From an uncultured Pelagibacteraceae bacterium (lineage in GTDB: Bacteria; Pseudomonadota; Alphaproteobacteria; Pelagibacterales; Pelagibacteraceae): a stretch of 50,565 nucleotides of DNA. How positions within the stretch are numbered: the first letter of the stretch is position 1; the number at the start of each line of letters is the position of its first letter. Shown here one piece after another: positions 29,600-40,021 of this stretch. The notes beneath the pieces are model-generated. The model was not told the DNA's origin, did no database searches, and saw only the letters and a program-made list of their open reading frames with translations. The position numbers and the translations under genes are program-made. Location of the stretch: NCBI GenBank assembly GCA_902563075.1, contig CACEWC010000006.1:1-50565 (forward strand), in the 5' to 3' direction.

Positions 29600-32269
29600 A
29601 TGAAACCAGGAAATAAAAATTCTTACAAATCATTATCTGACCTAGAGGTTAACGGTAAAAATTATAAATTTTATTCATTAAAAAAAGCTGAATTAAACGG
29701 TTTAGAAGGTCTTTCAAAATTACCAAAGTCATTAAAAGTTTTATTAGAAAATTTACTTAGGTATGAGGACGAAATATCAGTTAATAAAAAACAAATAGAA
29801 GCAGTAAAAAACTGGCTTGATACAAAAAAATCAAAAACTGAAATAGCTTACAGACCAGCCAGGGTTTTACTCCAAGATTATACAGGGATACCAGCAGTGG
29901 CTGATTTAGCTGCTATGAGAGAAGCTGTAAAAGAAAAAAATAAAGACCCAAATACAATTAACCCTTTATCTGCAGTCGATTTAGTTATTGATCACTCTGT
30001 TCAAGTTGATCAATCAGCTAAAAAAGATTCATTTGAAAAGAATGTAGATATCGAATTTGAAAGAAATGGCGAAAGATATTCCTTTTTAAAATGGGGTCAA
30101 AGCGCTTTTAACAATTTTAGAATTGTCCCTCCAGGAACTGGTATCTGTCACCAGGTTAATTTAGAGTATCTATCAAAAGTAGTTTGGTCAGAAGAATACA
30201 AAGGAGAAAAATATTTATTCCCTGATACGCTTGTTGGAACAGACAGTCATACAACCATGGTCAATGGTTTATCGGTTTTAGGATGGGGTGTTGGTGGAAT
30301 TGAAGCTGAGGCTGGTATGTTGGGACAACCTATTTCAATGTTAATCCCTGAAGTCATTGGATTTGAAGTAACAAAAAAAATGCCAGAGGGCACAACTGCT
30401 ACAGACTTAGTTTTAACAGTTGTTAAAATGCTTAGAGATAAAGGAGTAGTTGGGAAATTTGTTGAATTCTACGGTGAGGGATTAAAAAATTTAACTTTAG
30501 CAGATAGAGCAACAATTGCTAATATGGCACCCGAGTATGGAGCTACATGCGGATTCTTTCCAATTGATGAAGAAACTTTAAAATATTTAGAATTTTCTGG
30601 AAGGGATAAAGAAACAGTTGCGATTGTTGAAAAGTATGCGAAAGAACAAGGTTTGTGGGCAAGTAATGAAATTGAATTCACTGATAAAATCTCTTTAGAT
30701 ATGTCCACTGTGGTTCCAACAATTTCTGGCCCTAAAAGACCACAAGATAAAGTTCTTTTAACTGACGCATCAAGCAATTTTAAAAAAGTTTTTAAAGAAG
30801 CTACAGATAAAAATGATTATAAAATTTCTAAAGTAAAAGATACGGATTATGAAATTAAAGATGGTTCAATACTAATTGCAGCAATTACATCATGTACGAA
30901 CACTTCTAATCCAAATGTTCTTATTGGAGCTGGACTACTTGCAAAAAAAGCTGTTGAATTAGGATTGAATGTTAAACCATGGGTTAAAACATCTTTAGCT
31001 CCTGGGTCTCAAGTTGTAACTGATTATTTAGAAAAGGCAGGTCTAAATACATATTTAGATCAATTAGGATTCAATTTGGTTGGTTATGGATGTACAACTT
31101 GTATCGGGAATTCAGGACCTTTAGCAGAAAATATAGTTGATGCTATTCAACAAGAAAATTTATATGCGGTCTCTGTTTTATCAGGTAATAGAAACTTTGA
31201 GGGTAGAATTTCACCTCACATTAAAGCAAATTATCTAGCCTCTCCACCTCTTGTTGTAGCTTATGCTCTCGCTGGTCATATGGAATTTGATTTAATCAAA
31301 GACTCATTTGGCAAAGACAAAAATGGTAAAGATGTTTTTTTAAAAGATATTTGGCCTTCAAATAAAGAAATAGAGGATACACTGAAGATTTCTCTTAATG
31401 CAGATATGTTTGTCAAAAGATATTCAAATGTTTCCGAGGGACCAAAACAATGGCAAGAAATTAAAACAGAAAAAAGTAGTATTTATAATTGGGATGAAAA
31501 TTCTACTTATGTAAAAAAACCTCCTTTTTTTGAAAATCTTAGTGATGACCCAGAAGGTTTTAAAGAGATTAAAAATGCTAGACCATTATTGATATTAGGA
31601 GATATGGTTACTACAGATCATATTTCTCCTGCTGGTAATATTCAAAAAGATAGTCCAACAGGTGAATATTTTATGAATTATCAAATTCTTCCAAAGGATT
31701 ATAATTCGTACGGTTCTAGACGCGGAAATCATGAGGTAATGATGAGAGGTACATTTGCAAACATAAGAATTAAAAATGAAATGGCTCCTGGTACCGAGGG
31801 TGGTTTTACAAAATTATACCCTGAGGAAAAAGTTATGTCAGTTTATGATGCAGTAGTGGAGTATAAAAAAAGAGGAACCGATTTAGTTGTAATTGGTGGT
31901 AAAGAATACGGCACAGGCTCTTCTCGTGATTGGGCTGCAAAAGGGACTAAATTATTAGGTGTTAAGGTAGTAATTGCAGAGAGTTTTGAAAGAATACACA
32001 GATCAAATTTAATCGGGATGGGAATATTGCCATTACAATTTACAGAAAATATGAACAGAAAAAATTTGAATTTATTAGGTTCTGAATTAATTAGTGTAGT
32101 AGATATTGAAAAGGGAATTAATCCATCTGACAAAGTAAAAGTTGAGATTAAATACGCATCAGGAGACGTAAAAATAATAGATACCCTATGCAGAATTGAT
32201 ACCAAAAATGAATTGGAATACTATAAAAATGGTGGAATACTCCAATATGTTTTAAGAAACATGATTTAG
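29600..32269 (+). CDS. acnA: Aconitate hydratase A
   Basis: DSHTTMVNGLSVLGWGVGGIEAEA, SCTNTSNPNVLIGAGLLAKKAVELG, GCTTCIGNSGPL, GDMVTTDHISPAG, GKEYGTGSSRDWAAKG. Confidence 0.98.
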   Translation: MKPGNKNSYKSLSDLEVNGKNYKFYSLKKAELNGLEGLSKLPKSLKVLLENLLRYEDEISVNKKQIEAVKNWLDTKKSKTEIAYRPARVLLQDYTGIPAVADLAAMREAVKEKNKDPNTINPLSAVDLVIDHSVQVDQSAKKDSFEKNVDIEFERNGERYSFLKWGQSAFNNFRIVPPGTGICHQVNLEYLSKVVWSEEYKGEKYLFPDTLVGTDSHTTMVNGLSVLGWGVGGIEAEAGMLGQPISMLIPEVIGFEVTKKMPEGTTATDLVLTVVKMLRDKGVVGKFVEFYGEGLKNLTLADRATIANMAPEYGATCGFFPIDEETLKYLEFSGRDKETVAIVEKYAKEQGLWASNEIEFTDKISLDMSTVVPTISGPKRPQDKVLLTDASSNFKKVFKEATDKNDYKISKVKDTDYEIKDGSILIAAITSCTNTSNPNVLIGAGLLAKKAVELGLNVKPWVKTSLAPGSQVVTDYLEKAGLNTYLDQLGFNLVGYGCTTCIGNSGPLAENIVDAIQQENLYAVSVLSGNRNFEGRISPHIKANYLASPPLVVAYALAGHMEFDLIKDSFGKDKNGKDVFLKDIWPSNKEIEDTLKISLNADMFVKRYSNVSEGPKQWQEIKTEKSSIYNWDENSTYVKKPPFFENLSDDPEGFKEIKNARPLLILGDMVTTDHISPAGNIQKDSPTGEYFMNYQILPKDYNSYGSRRGNHEVMMRGTFANIRIKNEMAPGTEGGFTKLYPEEKVMSVYDAVVEYKKRGTDLVVIGGKEYGTGSSRDWAAKGTKLLGVKVVIAESFERIHRSNLIGMGILPLQFTENMNRKNLNLLGSELISVVDIEKGINPSDKVKVEIKYASGDVKIIDTLCRIDTKNELEYYKNGGILQYVLRNMI

Positions 32270-32271
32270 AT

Positions 32272-32916
32272 ATGGACGAGGATATATCAATAATAAATTC
32301 AAACACGAGAAATGAAAAGATAAAAAATTTTTTTATCCACAATAAAAAAAAAATAATTTCAGGCTTAAGTTTTATCGTTATACTTATTATATGTTATTTT
32401 GCTTTTGGCGAATATCAGGATAGAAAAAAAATTAAGATTTCAGACTCTTTTAATACAATAACTATAAATTATTCTGAAAGTAATAAGGAAAAAACAGCTC
32501 AAGATTTAATACAAATAGTTAATGAAAAAAACTCGACTTATTCACCATTATCTTTATATTTTATAATAGATAACGAATTAATTAATGAAAAAAAAATAAT
32601 TAATGAATTATTTGATGTTATTATCAATGAAACCTCTTTGGATAAAGAGATTAAAAATTTAAATATATATAAAAAAGCACTTTATAATGCAGATGATAGC
32701 AATGAAAGTGATTTGTTAAATATTTTAAATCCAGTAATTAAATCGGAAAGTGTTTGGAAATCTCATGCACTATATTTAATGGCAGAATATTTTTACTCAA
32801 AAAATGAGATGCAAAAATCAAAAGAGTTTTTTAATCAAATCTTAAATTTAGAAAATGCAAATAATAAAATTAAAATAGAGTCTCAAAAAAGACTTAATAG
32901 AGATTTAAGTGATTAA
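32272..32916 (+). CDS. TPR/YfgM-like membrane-anchored protein
   Basis: N-terminal cytosolic segment plus one TM (IISGLSFIVILIICYFAFG), TPR-like C terminus, immediately upstream of a BamB-like gene. Confidence 0.6.
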   Translation: MDEDISIINSNTRNEKIKNFFIHNKKKIISGLSFIVILIICYFAFGEYQDRKKIKISDSFNTITINYSESNKEKTAQDLIQIVNEKNSTYSPLSLYFIIDNELINEKKIINELFDVIINETSLDKEIKNLNIYKKALYNADDSNESDLLNILNPVIKSESVWKSHALYLMAEYFYSKNEMQKSKEFFNQILNLENANNKIKIESQKRLNRDLSD

Positions 32917-34210
32917 AATTTTTAATTTATTCTTAATAATAATTTTTTGTTTTAGCTGTTCTCTTAATAAAAATTCTAAATTTTGGACCAAAGAAACAAT
33001 AAAAGAAATAGAGGAAAAAAAGTTTGAAAAAATTTTTAGTGATCCAAAAGCTCTAAGTCAGGAATTAAATACTAATATAAATTTGAATTTTAGCTCAAGT
33101 CCAAAAAAGTCTAAATTATCAAAAAAACTAACGAATAATGATAGTAGGGTAAATTTTGATGGTTCACTTAAGAAGTCATTAAAATACAAGTTTTCAAAAA
33201 TTGAAAATTTTTATCAAGTTGAACCAGTTATATCTTTTTACAAAAAAAATATAATTTTCTTTGATGATAAAGGCACAATTTTACAATTTGATGAAAATTC
33301 TAGATTAGTTTGGAAAAAAAATTATTATACAAAATCAGAAAAAAAATTAGATCCAATTTTACAATTTGCAAATAATGATCAATTTTTAATAGTTGCTGAT
33401 AATTTAACAAAATTTTATAAATTAAATTTAGATACTGGGGATATAATTTGGTCTAAAAAAAATTCAGCACCATTCAACTCACAAATAAAGATATATAAAG
33501 ATCGTTTTTTTGTAGTTGATTTTACAAATACTCTAAGGTGCTTCTCCCTTAAAAATGGAAAAGAGTTGTGGAATTTTCAAACAGAGACACCATTAATTAG
33601 ATCTCAAAAAAGATTATCTATAGTGATTGTTGATGAAGTTGTTTATTTTAATAACTCATTAGGAGATATCAGTGCAGTCAATCTTAAAGACGGAGGTCTT
33701 ATTTGGCAGTTACCAACTCAAAGTAATATTATTTATGAGTCAGCTTTTTCTCTTGAGACATCAGATTTAATCGCAGATAAAAATAATTTATTTTTCTCAA
33801 ATAATAATAATCAATTCTTTTCTGTTGATATTAAATCTGGGAGCTTCAATTGGGAAAATACCGTAAATTCAAATTTAAGGCCTACATTAATTGAGAATTT
33901 TTTAATTTCAGTCTCATTAGAGGGTTATCTAGTGGTAATTGATAAGATAACAGGAAATATAATCAAAGTTACTGATGTATTTAATAATTTTAATCCTAAA
34001 AAAAGAAATCAGATTTTACCGACAGGATTCATCGTTGGTCATAAAAATATATATTTATCTACAAATATAGGAAGATTATTAGTCATTGATATTAAATCTG
34101 GTAAAACTATTTCAACATTAAAAATCGATAAGGATAAAATTTCACGCCCTTTTGTTTCTAACCAAAATCTATATTTAGCAAAAGATAATGCTATAATTAA
34201 ATTAGATTAA
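32909..34210 (+). CDS. bamB: BamB-like PQQ-repeat outer-membrane assembly lipoprotein
   Basis: Lipobox IIFCFSCS, repeated LDTGDIIWSKKN / LKNGKELWNFQTETPL / IKSGSFNWEN propeller motifs; GTG start. Confidence 0.75.
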   Translation: MIKIFNLFLIIIFCFSCSLNKNSKFWTKETIKEIEEKKFEKIFSDPKALSQELNTNINLNFSSSPKKSKLSKKLTNNDSRVNFDGSLKKSLKYKFSKIENFYQVEPVISFYKKNIIFFDDKGTILQFDENSRLVWKKNYYTKSEKKLDPILQFANNDQFLIVADNLTKFYKLNLDTGDIIWSKKNSAPFNSQIKIYKDRFFVVDFTNTLRCFSLKNGKELWNFQTETPLIRSQKRLSIVIVDEVVYFNNSLGDISAVNLKDGGLIWQLPTQSNIIYESAFSLETSDLIADKNNLFFSNNNNQFFSVDIKSGSFNWENTVNSNLRPTLIENFLISVSLEGYLVVIDKITGNIIKVTDVFNNFNPKKRNQILPTGFIVGHKNIYLSTNIGRLLVIDIKSGKTISTLKIDKDKISRPFVSNQNLYLAKDNAIIKLD

Positions 34211-34641
34211 TGTTTTTGAAATTATTAGATAAGTTAGGTAGAAAAAAAGTTGTTCTAGATAGAGGACCCTCACATCCAAGATTTGATTTAGCGAAACCTT
34301 GGATGAATAGATATTATTTAATCTTCAGACATAGACCAAAATGGTTTCCGTTTAATATTCTTATTCATGAAATGTTGGCTGATGATCACGGTGAAGGAGT
34401 ACATAATCATCTTTTCCCATATATTACGATTGTGATAAGAGGCGGTTATTGGGAAACAACTAAAGAAGGAAAATTTTGGAGAAAACCTGGCTATATTGGA
34501 TTTAGATCTGCTAATGCACATCACAGAGTTGATTTAGAGCCCGGAACTAAACCTATGACAATTTTTATTTCTGGTCCATTTGGTCTAAGGAAAGGTCCAA
34601 GATCAGAATATGGTATTGATTTTAAATCAAAAAAAAATTGA
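34210..34641 (+). CDS. Uncharacterised cupin-like protein
   Basis: DDHGEGVHNHLFPYITIVIRGGYWE...AHHRVDL resembles cupin histidine motifs. Confidence 0.5.
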   Translation: MFLKLLDKLGRKKVVLDRGPSHPRFDLAKPWMNRYYLIFRHRPKWFPFNILIHEMLADDHGEGVHNHLFPYITIVIRGGYWETTKEGKFWRKPGYIGFRSANAHHRVDLEPGTKPMTIFISGPFGLRKGPRSEYGIDFKSKKN

Positions 34642-35699
34642 TGTCCAAAAATCTAGAAGAAAAATTTAGATCTTTTTGTAATTCAAAAAATTTAGAAATT
34701 AATCAAAACCAAATTACAACAATTAAATTACTACAAGATTTTTACAATAAAAATTTTCATTCTTCGATTTTTAATATTTTTAAAAAAGAAAATTATAAAA
34801 AAGGTTTTTATCTTCATGGGGGTGTTGGTGTAGGAAAAACAATGATATTAGATTTTTTTTATGATCTTATTTTTAAAAAAAAACTAAGACTTCACTTTAA
34901 TGAGTTTATGTTAAATTTTCATAATTTTGTCCATGAAAATAAGAATAAGGAAGACGAAAATATTATTAATTTATTTGTTAAAGACTTAAAATCAAAAGCT
35001 TTGTTAATTTATTTTGATGAGTTTCAAGTTACTAATATAGTAGATGCTATGATACTAGGTAAATTATTTGATAAAATATTTAGTGAGAATATAAAAATAA
35101 TTGTCACCTCCAATATTAAAATTTCTGATTTATATAAGGATGGTCTCCAACGAGATCAGTTCAAACCTTTTATTGAGATCATGAAAAAAAAAACTGTCGA
35201 ACATGAGCTTATAATTGAAGATGATTATAGAAAATCAAAAGAAAACCAAAATAATAGATATTTCTTCCCAATAAACCAAGAAAGTAATTTTAAAATGAAT
35301 AAATTCTTTAGAATTATTTCAAAGGATAAAAAAAAAACTATTCAAAATCTTGATGTTAAAGGGAGAGAATTTCTAATTAAAGAATTCTATGAGGGAGTTG
35401 TAAGATTAACATTTGATGAGTTATGTGATAAAAACTTGGGAGCCGAGGATTACCTTGAAATAGCTAGAGTATCTAAATTTATAGTTATTGATAAAATACC
35501 AAAGTTTGATGACATTAACTCTAATCAACAACAGCGTTTCATAACCTTAATTGATATAATGTATGATAAGAAAATACCAATTGCTGTCACCGCTGAACAA
35601 AATCTAGGTGAAATGACGTCATCTAAATCATTGAAAGAACCATTTAATCGTACAATTAGCCGTCTTTATGAACTAACATCCTCAAACTTTAATTTATGA
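34641..35699 (+). CDS. zapE: ZapE/AFG1-like ATPase
   Basis: GFYLHGGVGVGKTMILDFFYD, LLIYFDEFQVTNIVDAMILGKLF, TSNIKISDLYKDGLQRDQFKPFI. Confidence 0.9.
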   Translation: MSKNLEEKFRSFCNSKNLEINQNQITTIKLLQDFYNKNFHSSIFNIFKKENYKKGFYLHGGVGVGKTMILDFFYDLIFKKKLRLHFNEFMLNFHNFVHENKNKEDENIINLFVKDLKSKALLIYFDEFQVTNIVDAMILGKLFDKIFSENIKIIVTSNIKISDLYKDGLQRDQFKPFIEIMKKKTVEHELIIEDDYRKSKENQNNRYFFPINQESNFKMNKFFRIISKDKKKTIQNLDVKGREFLIKEFYEGVVRLTFDELCDKNLGAEDYLEIARVSKFIVIDKIPKFDDINSNQQQRFITLIDIMYDKKIPIAVTAEQNLGEMTSSKSLKEPFNRTISRLYELTSSNFNL

Positions 35700-36118
35700 T
35701 ACAAAAATTCAATAATTTTAAAATGAATACCAATGGACAAAAATTATACGAATTCACTGATGAAACAATTAATTGGATCAAAAAAAATAAATTTAAAAAT
35801 GGTATACTTAACTTAAGTATTCAGCACACTAGTGCTTCTTTAATAATCCAAGAAAATGCAGACCCTGATGTCCAAACTGACTTAATCAACTATTTTAATA
35901 AAATCGCTCCAATGGATAACAAATTATATATTCATACAACTGAAGGTGAAGACGATATGCCTGCGCACATAAAATCCAGCTTAACTAATAATCAAATTTC
36001 TCTTAGTGTTGAAAATGGAGAATTATTACTTGGAACTTGGCAGGGTATTTATTTGTTTGAGCACAGATTAAACCCACAAACAAGAACCATCATTCATCAT
36101 TTTTTAGGAGAAGTCTAA
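35696..36118 (+). CDS. yjbQ: YjbQ/UPF0047 family protein
   Basis: LNLSIQHTSASLIIQENADPDVQTDL, LLLGTWQGIYLFEHR. Confidence 0.93.
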   Translation: MIQKFNNFKMNTNGQKLYEFTDETINWIKKNKFKNGILNLSIQHTSASLIIQENADPDVQTDLINYFNKIAPMDNKLYIHTTEGEDDMPAHIKSSLTNNQISLSVENGELLLGTWQGIYLFEHRLNPQTRTIIHHFLGEV

Positions 36119-37536
36119 TTTTTTTTTAAACTTTGAAAAGCTTTAAGTGCAGAAGCTCTTGCTTCTTCATGTATCACTATCGGTTTTGGATAATTCTTTC
36201 CTATAATAGTATTTATTGCTTGTTGATATTTAATTTCCATTTCCCAAGGTTTGTGAATAAATTTTTGAGGAACCTTGTTTAATTCAGGGACCCATTTTTT
36301 TACGTATTTTCCCTCTTTATCAAACTTTTCACCTTGAAGAATAGGATTAAAAATTCTGAAATATGGAGCTGCATCAGCTCCACAACCTGCCACCCATTGC
36401 CATTGAGCTACATTATTAGCTTTATTAAAATCAAGTAAACAATTTCTAAAATGCTTTTCACCCTCGGTCCAATTAATTCTCAAATGTTTTACTAGAAAAG
36501 AACCAACGACCATTCTAATCCTATTATGCATCCAGCCCGTTTCATATAATTCTCTCATACCCGCATCAACAATCGGATAACCAGTCATCCCCGATTTCCA
36601 TGCTTTTAAAAATTTTTCATTTTTTACCCAAGGAAATTTATCAAATTCTTTTCTGTAATTTCCTTTTAAAAACTCTGGAAAATAATTAATCAAACTATGA
36701 GAGAACTCACGCCAACCAAGTTCATTAATATATTTCCTATAACCAGTGCCTTTAGATTTAATTTCGTTACATTTTTTCCAAATCGTGCTTACATGTATTT
36801 GTCCGTGTTTTATATAAGGAGATAACTTTGATGTGCCCTCTATAGAAGGAAAATCTCTAGCAGAACCGTATTCTTTAATTTTATCATTAATTAAACTACT
36901 CAGAACTTTTTTTGAATCATTTTCTGATACTTTCCAATAATTCTCAAATTTCTTATACCAATTTTTTTTTGGTAAAATACTTTTTGGTTCAACACAATTT
37001 TTGAAGAAAGATATTACTTTCGTTTTTTTCTTTACAATATAACTTTTACTTGGTGGTAAACCTAAATATTTTTGTTCAGCATTTCTCCAGAAAGGGGTGA
37101 ATACTTTAAAGGGTGTTCCATCATTTTTAGTAACTTCTTGAAATTCATTTAAAATATTTCCTTTAAAATATTTAAATTCAATCTCATTTTTTAAGAAAAC
37201 ATCTCTAATTTTTTTCCCTTTTGCGATTACATCAGGTTCATAAATTTTATTCCAATATATTGAAACGTCATCTTTTTTTTTAATTTTAGAAAATATATCT
37301 AATTCATCTCCCGCTAATATTTGAAGATTAATTTTGTATTTAGATAATTCTGATTTAAATATTTCTAAAGATTTAAATAGCCACCATTTTTGTGCCTCTC
37401 TTTTGTGATCAAAATCGGCTTTATTATAAATAAATAAAGCAATAACATTTTCATGATTTTGTGTGGCATATGAGAGAGCAGGATTATGTTCGATTCTAAA
37501 GTCTTCCCTTATCCAAGCTATTGCATTTTTTGTCAT
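36115..37536 (-). CDS. phrB: Cryptochrome/DNA photolyase family protein
   Basis: AIAWIREDFRIEHNPALSYA, WREFSHSLINYFP, WKSGMTGYPIVDAGMRELYETGWMHNRIRM, AQWQWVAGCGADAAPYFRIFNP. Track start at 37614 overlaps the upstream gene; internal ATG (MTKNAIAWIRED) at 37536 fits better. Confidence 0.95.
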   Translation of the reverse strand: MTKNAIAWIREDFRIEHNPALSYATQNHENVIALFIYNKADFDHKREAQKWWLFKSLEIFKSELSKYKINLQILAGDELDIFSKIKKKDDVSIYWNKIYEPDVIAKGKKIRDVFLKNEIEFKYFKGNILNEFQEVTKNDGTPFKVFTPFWRNAEQKYLGLPPSKSYIVKKKTKVISFFKNCVEPKSILPKKNWYKKFENYWKVSENDSKKVLSSLINDKIKEYGSARDFPSIEGTSKLSPYIKHGQIHVSTIWKKCNEIKSKGTGYRKYINELGWREFSHSLINYFPEFLKGNYRKEFDKFPWVKNEKFLKAWKSGMTGYPIVDAGMRELYETGWMHNRIRMVVGSFLVKHLRINWTEGEKHFRNCLLDFNKANNVAQWQWVAGCGADAAPYFRIFNPILQGEKFDKEGKYVKKWVPELNKVPQKFIHKPWEMEIKYQQAINTIIGKNYPKPIVIHEEARASALKAFQSLKKN

Positions 37537-37543
37537 ATAAATA

Positions 37544-38677
37544 TTATTTTCTACCTTTAGATAGCAGCTGTTTGTAAAGTTTAACATCTGCATTTCCTTC
37601 GCATCCAATGACAAGAATGTTAGAGTCTTCGTTTAAATTCAGTGATTTTCGTGCTTTAAGATTGTTAGCTAAACCTATAAGAGCAATAACTCCAGGGGTT
37701 GCACATTCACCCCCTATGATTGAAACTCTACTTAGTTTTCTATCTTTTAACATCGCAGTCGTTTTAGCAACATTATTATCAGTAACAGATACACAATAGT
37801 TAGAAGTTTTTTTAAGTATTTGCCATGGGACAAGTGACATTTCATTACATGACATCCCCCCCATAATACTTTCTTTTTTTATTCTTATTTTTTTCATTTT
37901 ATTTGCTTTAACACTCTGAAGAACACAATCCGCTCTGTCAGGTTCAACAACAATTATTTTTGGAATTCTTTTAAAATATTTTGCTACACCAGCAACTACA
38001 CCTGCTGCTAATCCCCCAACACCAGCTTGAACAAATATATGAGTTATATAATGGTTTGTTTGTTTAGATATTTCTTTTATCATAATGGAATATCCAGCCA
38101 TTGTAAGTTGAGGAACATATTTGTAGTTTTTGGTAGAGACATCCTGAACAATTTGCCAACCATTCTTCCTTGAAAGCCTTTTGCATTCCTCTAATGAATT
38201 TTCATAATTTCCCTTAACCCGTATTACTTCAGCACCAAATTTCTCAATTTCACGTACTCTTGTTTGGCTTACATATTGACTTACAAAAATTTTACATTTT
38301 AAATTTAATCTTTTTGCTCCCCAAGCAACAGACCTACCATGATTACCGGCTGTTGCTGATGAAATAACAATATTTTTTTTTCCTTTAGATATTCTCTCTA
38401 CTGCGTATGCTCCCCCCAATGCTTTAAATGACTTTAAATGAAATCTTTTAGACTCATCCTTATAAAATATATTATTCAATCTCAAATTTTTCTTTAATTT
38501 ATCAAGTGATAAAAGAGGAGTTGCTTTATAATTTTTCCAACTGGAAATTGATTTATAAGCATTAGTGATTAATGAAGAAGGAAGATGTTTTAAAACATAA
38601 CTTCTTTTAAAATTATAACGATTATTTTTTAATAATTTTTTATATTTCCAGCTTTTAAGATTTTTTAAACTCTTCAC
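37544..38677 (-). CDS. PLP-dependent fold-II lyase, diaminopropionate ammonia-lyase-like
   Basis: FYKDESKRFHLKSFKALGGAYAV, SATAGNHGRSVAWGAKRL, GWQIVQDVS, QAGVGGLAAGVV, GGECATPG. Confidence 0.78.
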   Translation of the reverse strand: MKSLKNLKSWKYKKLLKNNRYNFKRSYVLKHLPSSLITNAYKSISSWKNYKATPLLSLDKLKKNLRLNNIFYKDESKRFHLKSFKALGGAYAVERISKGKKNIVISSATAGNHGRSVAWGAKRLNLKCKIFVSQYVSQTRVREIEKFGAEVIRVKGNYENSLEECKRLSRKNGWQIVQDVSTKNYKYVPQLTMAGYSIMIKEISKQTNHYITHIFVQAGVGGLAAGVVAGVAKYFKRIPKIIVVEPDRADCVLQSVKANKMKKIRIKKESIMGGMSCNEMSLVPWQILKKTSNYCVSVTDNNVAKTTAMLKDRKLSRVSIIGGECATPGVIALIGLANNLKARKSLNLNEDSNILVIGCEGNADVKLYKQLLSKGRK

Positions 38678-38678
38678 T

Positions 38679-40004
38679 TTAACAATCTAGAGTATTTTGT
38701 CTTTCCCATTTGGTTATAGGTTTTGATTTATCAAACCTTTCTACATTGTTAAATTCTTTTATTTCTGTACTTCTAAGTTTTATATAGCTATTGATTACAT
38801 CAGCACCAAAAGCGTCACTCATCTCTTTATTTTGTTTTAATTGTTTCAATGATTGATCTAACTCATCAGGAAGTTTTGGCAGATTTGGATATTTTGCAAA
38901 ATCTTCATACATATTACAATTAAGAGGCTTTCCAGGATCTATTTTGTTTTTAATACCATTTATTCCAGCTGCGAGAACACTTGCTTGAAGTAAATAAGGG
39001 TTGGCCGATCCATCCATTAATCTCAATTCAAATCTTCCTGGATCGGGAATTCTAATCATATGAGTTCTGTTATTACCAGTGTAAGAAATACTACTCGGTG
39101 ACCATGATGCGCCTGACTTTGTTGGAGGTGCATTAATTCGTCTGTAACTATTTATTGTAGGATTAAAAAAAGCAGATAAAGATGAAGCGTGTTTTATTAC
39201 TCCGCCTAAAAAATTATATGCCATTTTAGTAAGACCTAAGTTATTAGACTTGTCCAAAAATTTATTTTTCTTTCCATCCCAAACTGAAATATGGGCATGA
39301 CAACCATTTCCAGTTAAATTCTCAAATGGTTTTGGCATAAACGTAGCTCTTAAACCATGTTTTTCAGCAATAGTTTTTACCATGTACTTAAAAAACGTAT
39401 GTCTGTCTGCTGTCTTTAAACAATCTGAGTAATCCCAATTCATTTCAAATTGACCATTAGCGTCTTCATGATCATTTTGATAAGGACCCCATCCCATTTC
39501 AATCATACAGTCACAAATTTCTTTAATTAAATCGTACCTTCTCATTAGAGCAGATTGATCATAGCAAGGTTTTGATTGAGTATCCCTTGGGTCAGCGATG
39601 GAATCTCCATCAGGAGATATTAAAAAATACTCACACTCAACGCCAGATTTCATAGTCAATCCTTGTTTTGAGAGTTTTTTAATTTGTTTCTTCAACATTA
39701 TTCTTGGAGAGGCATCTACAGGTTTTCCATTCATCCAAAGATCTGATGCAAGCCAACCAACTTCTTTGTTCCAAGGTAATTGGATTAAACTATCTGGATC
39801 TGGAATTCCAAACATGTCTGAGTCTGCAGGTGTCATATCTAACCAAGCAGCAAACCCTGCAAATCCTGCACCGGTTTCTTGCATATCTTTTATTGCATTT
39901 GCTGGTACTAGTTTTGATCTAAGCACTCCAAATAAATCAACAAAGCTTATCAAAAAATATTTAATTTTTTTTTCTTTAGCAATTTTGAACAAATTTTTTG
40001 GCAT
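38679..40004 (-). CDS. gmaS: GlnT-type glutamine synthetase-like enzyme, probable gamma-glutamylmethylamide synthetase
   Basis: YFLISFVDLFGVLRSKLVPANAIKDMQETGAGFAGFAAWLDMTPADSDMF, NDHEDANGQFEMNWDYSDCLKTADRHTFFKYMVK, MPKPFENLTGNGCHAHISVWDG, as I recall for the GlnT/GmaS subfamily. Confidence 0.75.
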   Translation of the reverse strand: MPKNLFKIAKEKKIKYFLISFVDLFGVLRSKLVPANAIKDMQETGAGFAGFAAWLDMTPADSDMFGIPDPDSLIQLPWNKEVGWLASDLWMNGKPVDASPRIMLKKQIKKLSKQGLTMKSGVECEYFLISPDGDSIADPRDTQSKPCYDQSALMRRYDLIKEICDCMIEMGWGPYQNDHEDANGQFEMNWDYSDCLKTADRHTFFKYMVKTIAEKHGLRATFMPKPFENLTGNGCHAHISVWDGKKNKFLDKSNNLGLTKMAYNFLGGVIKHASSLSAFFNPTINSYRRINAPPTKSGASWSPSSISYTGNNRTHMIRIPDPGRFELRLMDGSANPYLLQASVLAAGINGIKNKIDPGKPLNCNMYEDFAKYPNLPKLPDELDQSLKQLKQNKEMSDAFGADVINSYIKLRSTEIKEFNNVERFDKSKPITKWERQNTLDC

Positions 40005-40021
40005 AACTTAAGTTAACACAA

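Noticed and set aside
37537-37614. N-terminal extension of the photolyase ORF overlapping the PLP enzyme
   Set aside because: The overlap disappears with the internal ATG at 37536, where photolyase homology (MTKNAIAWIRED) begins.
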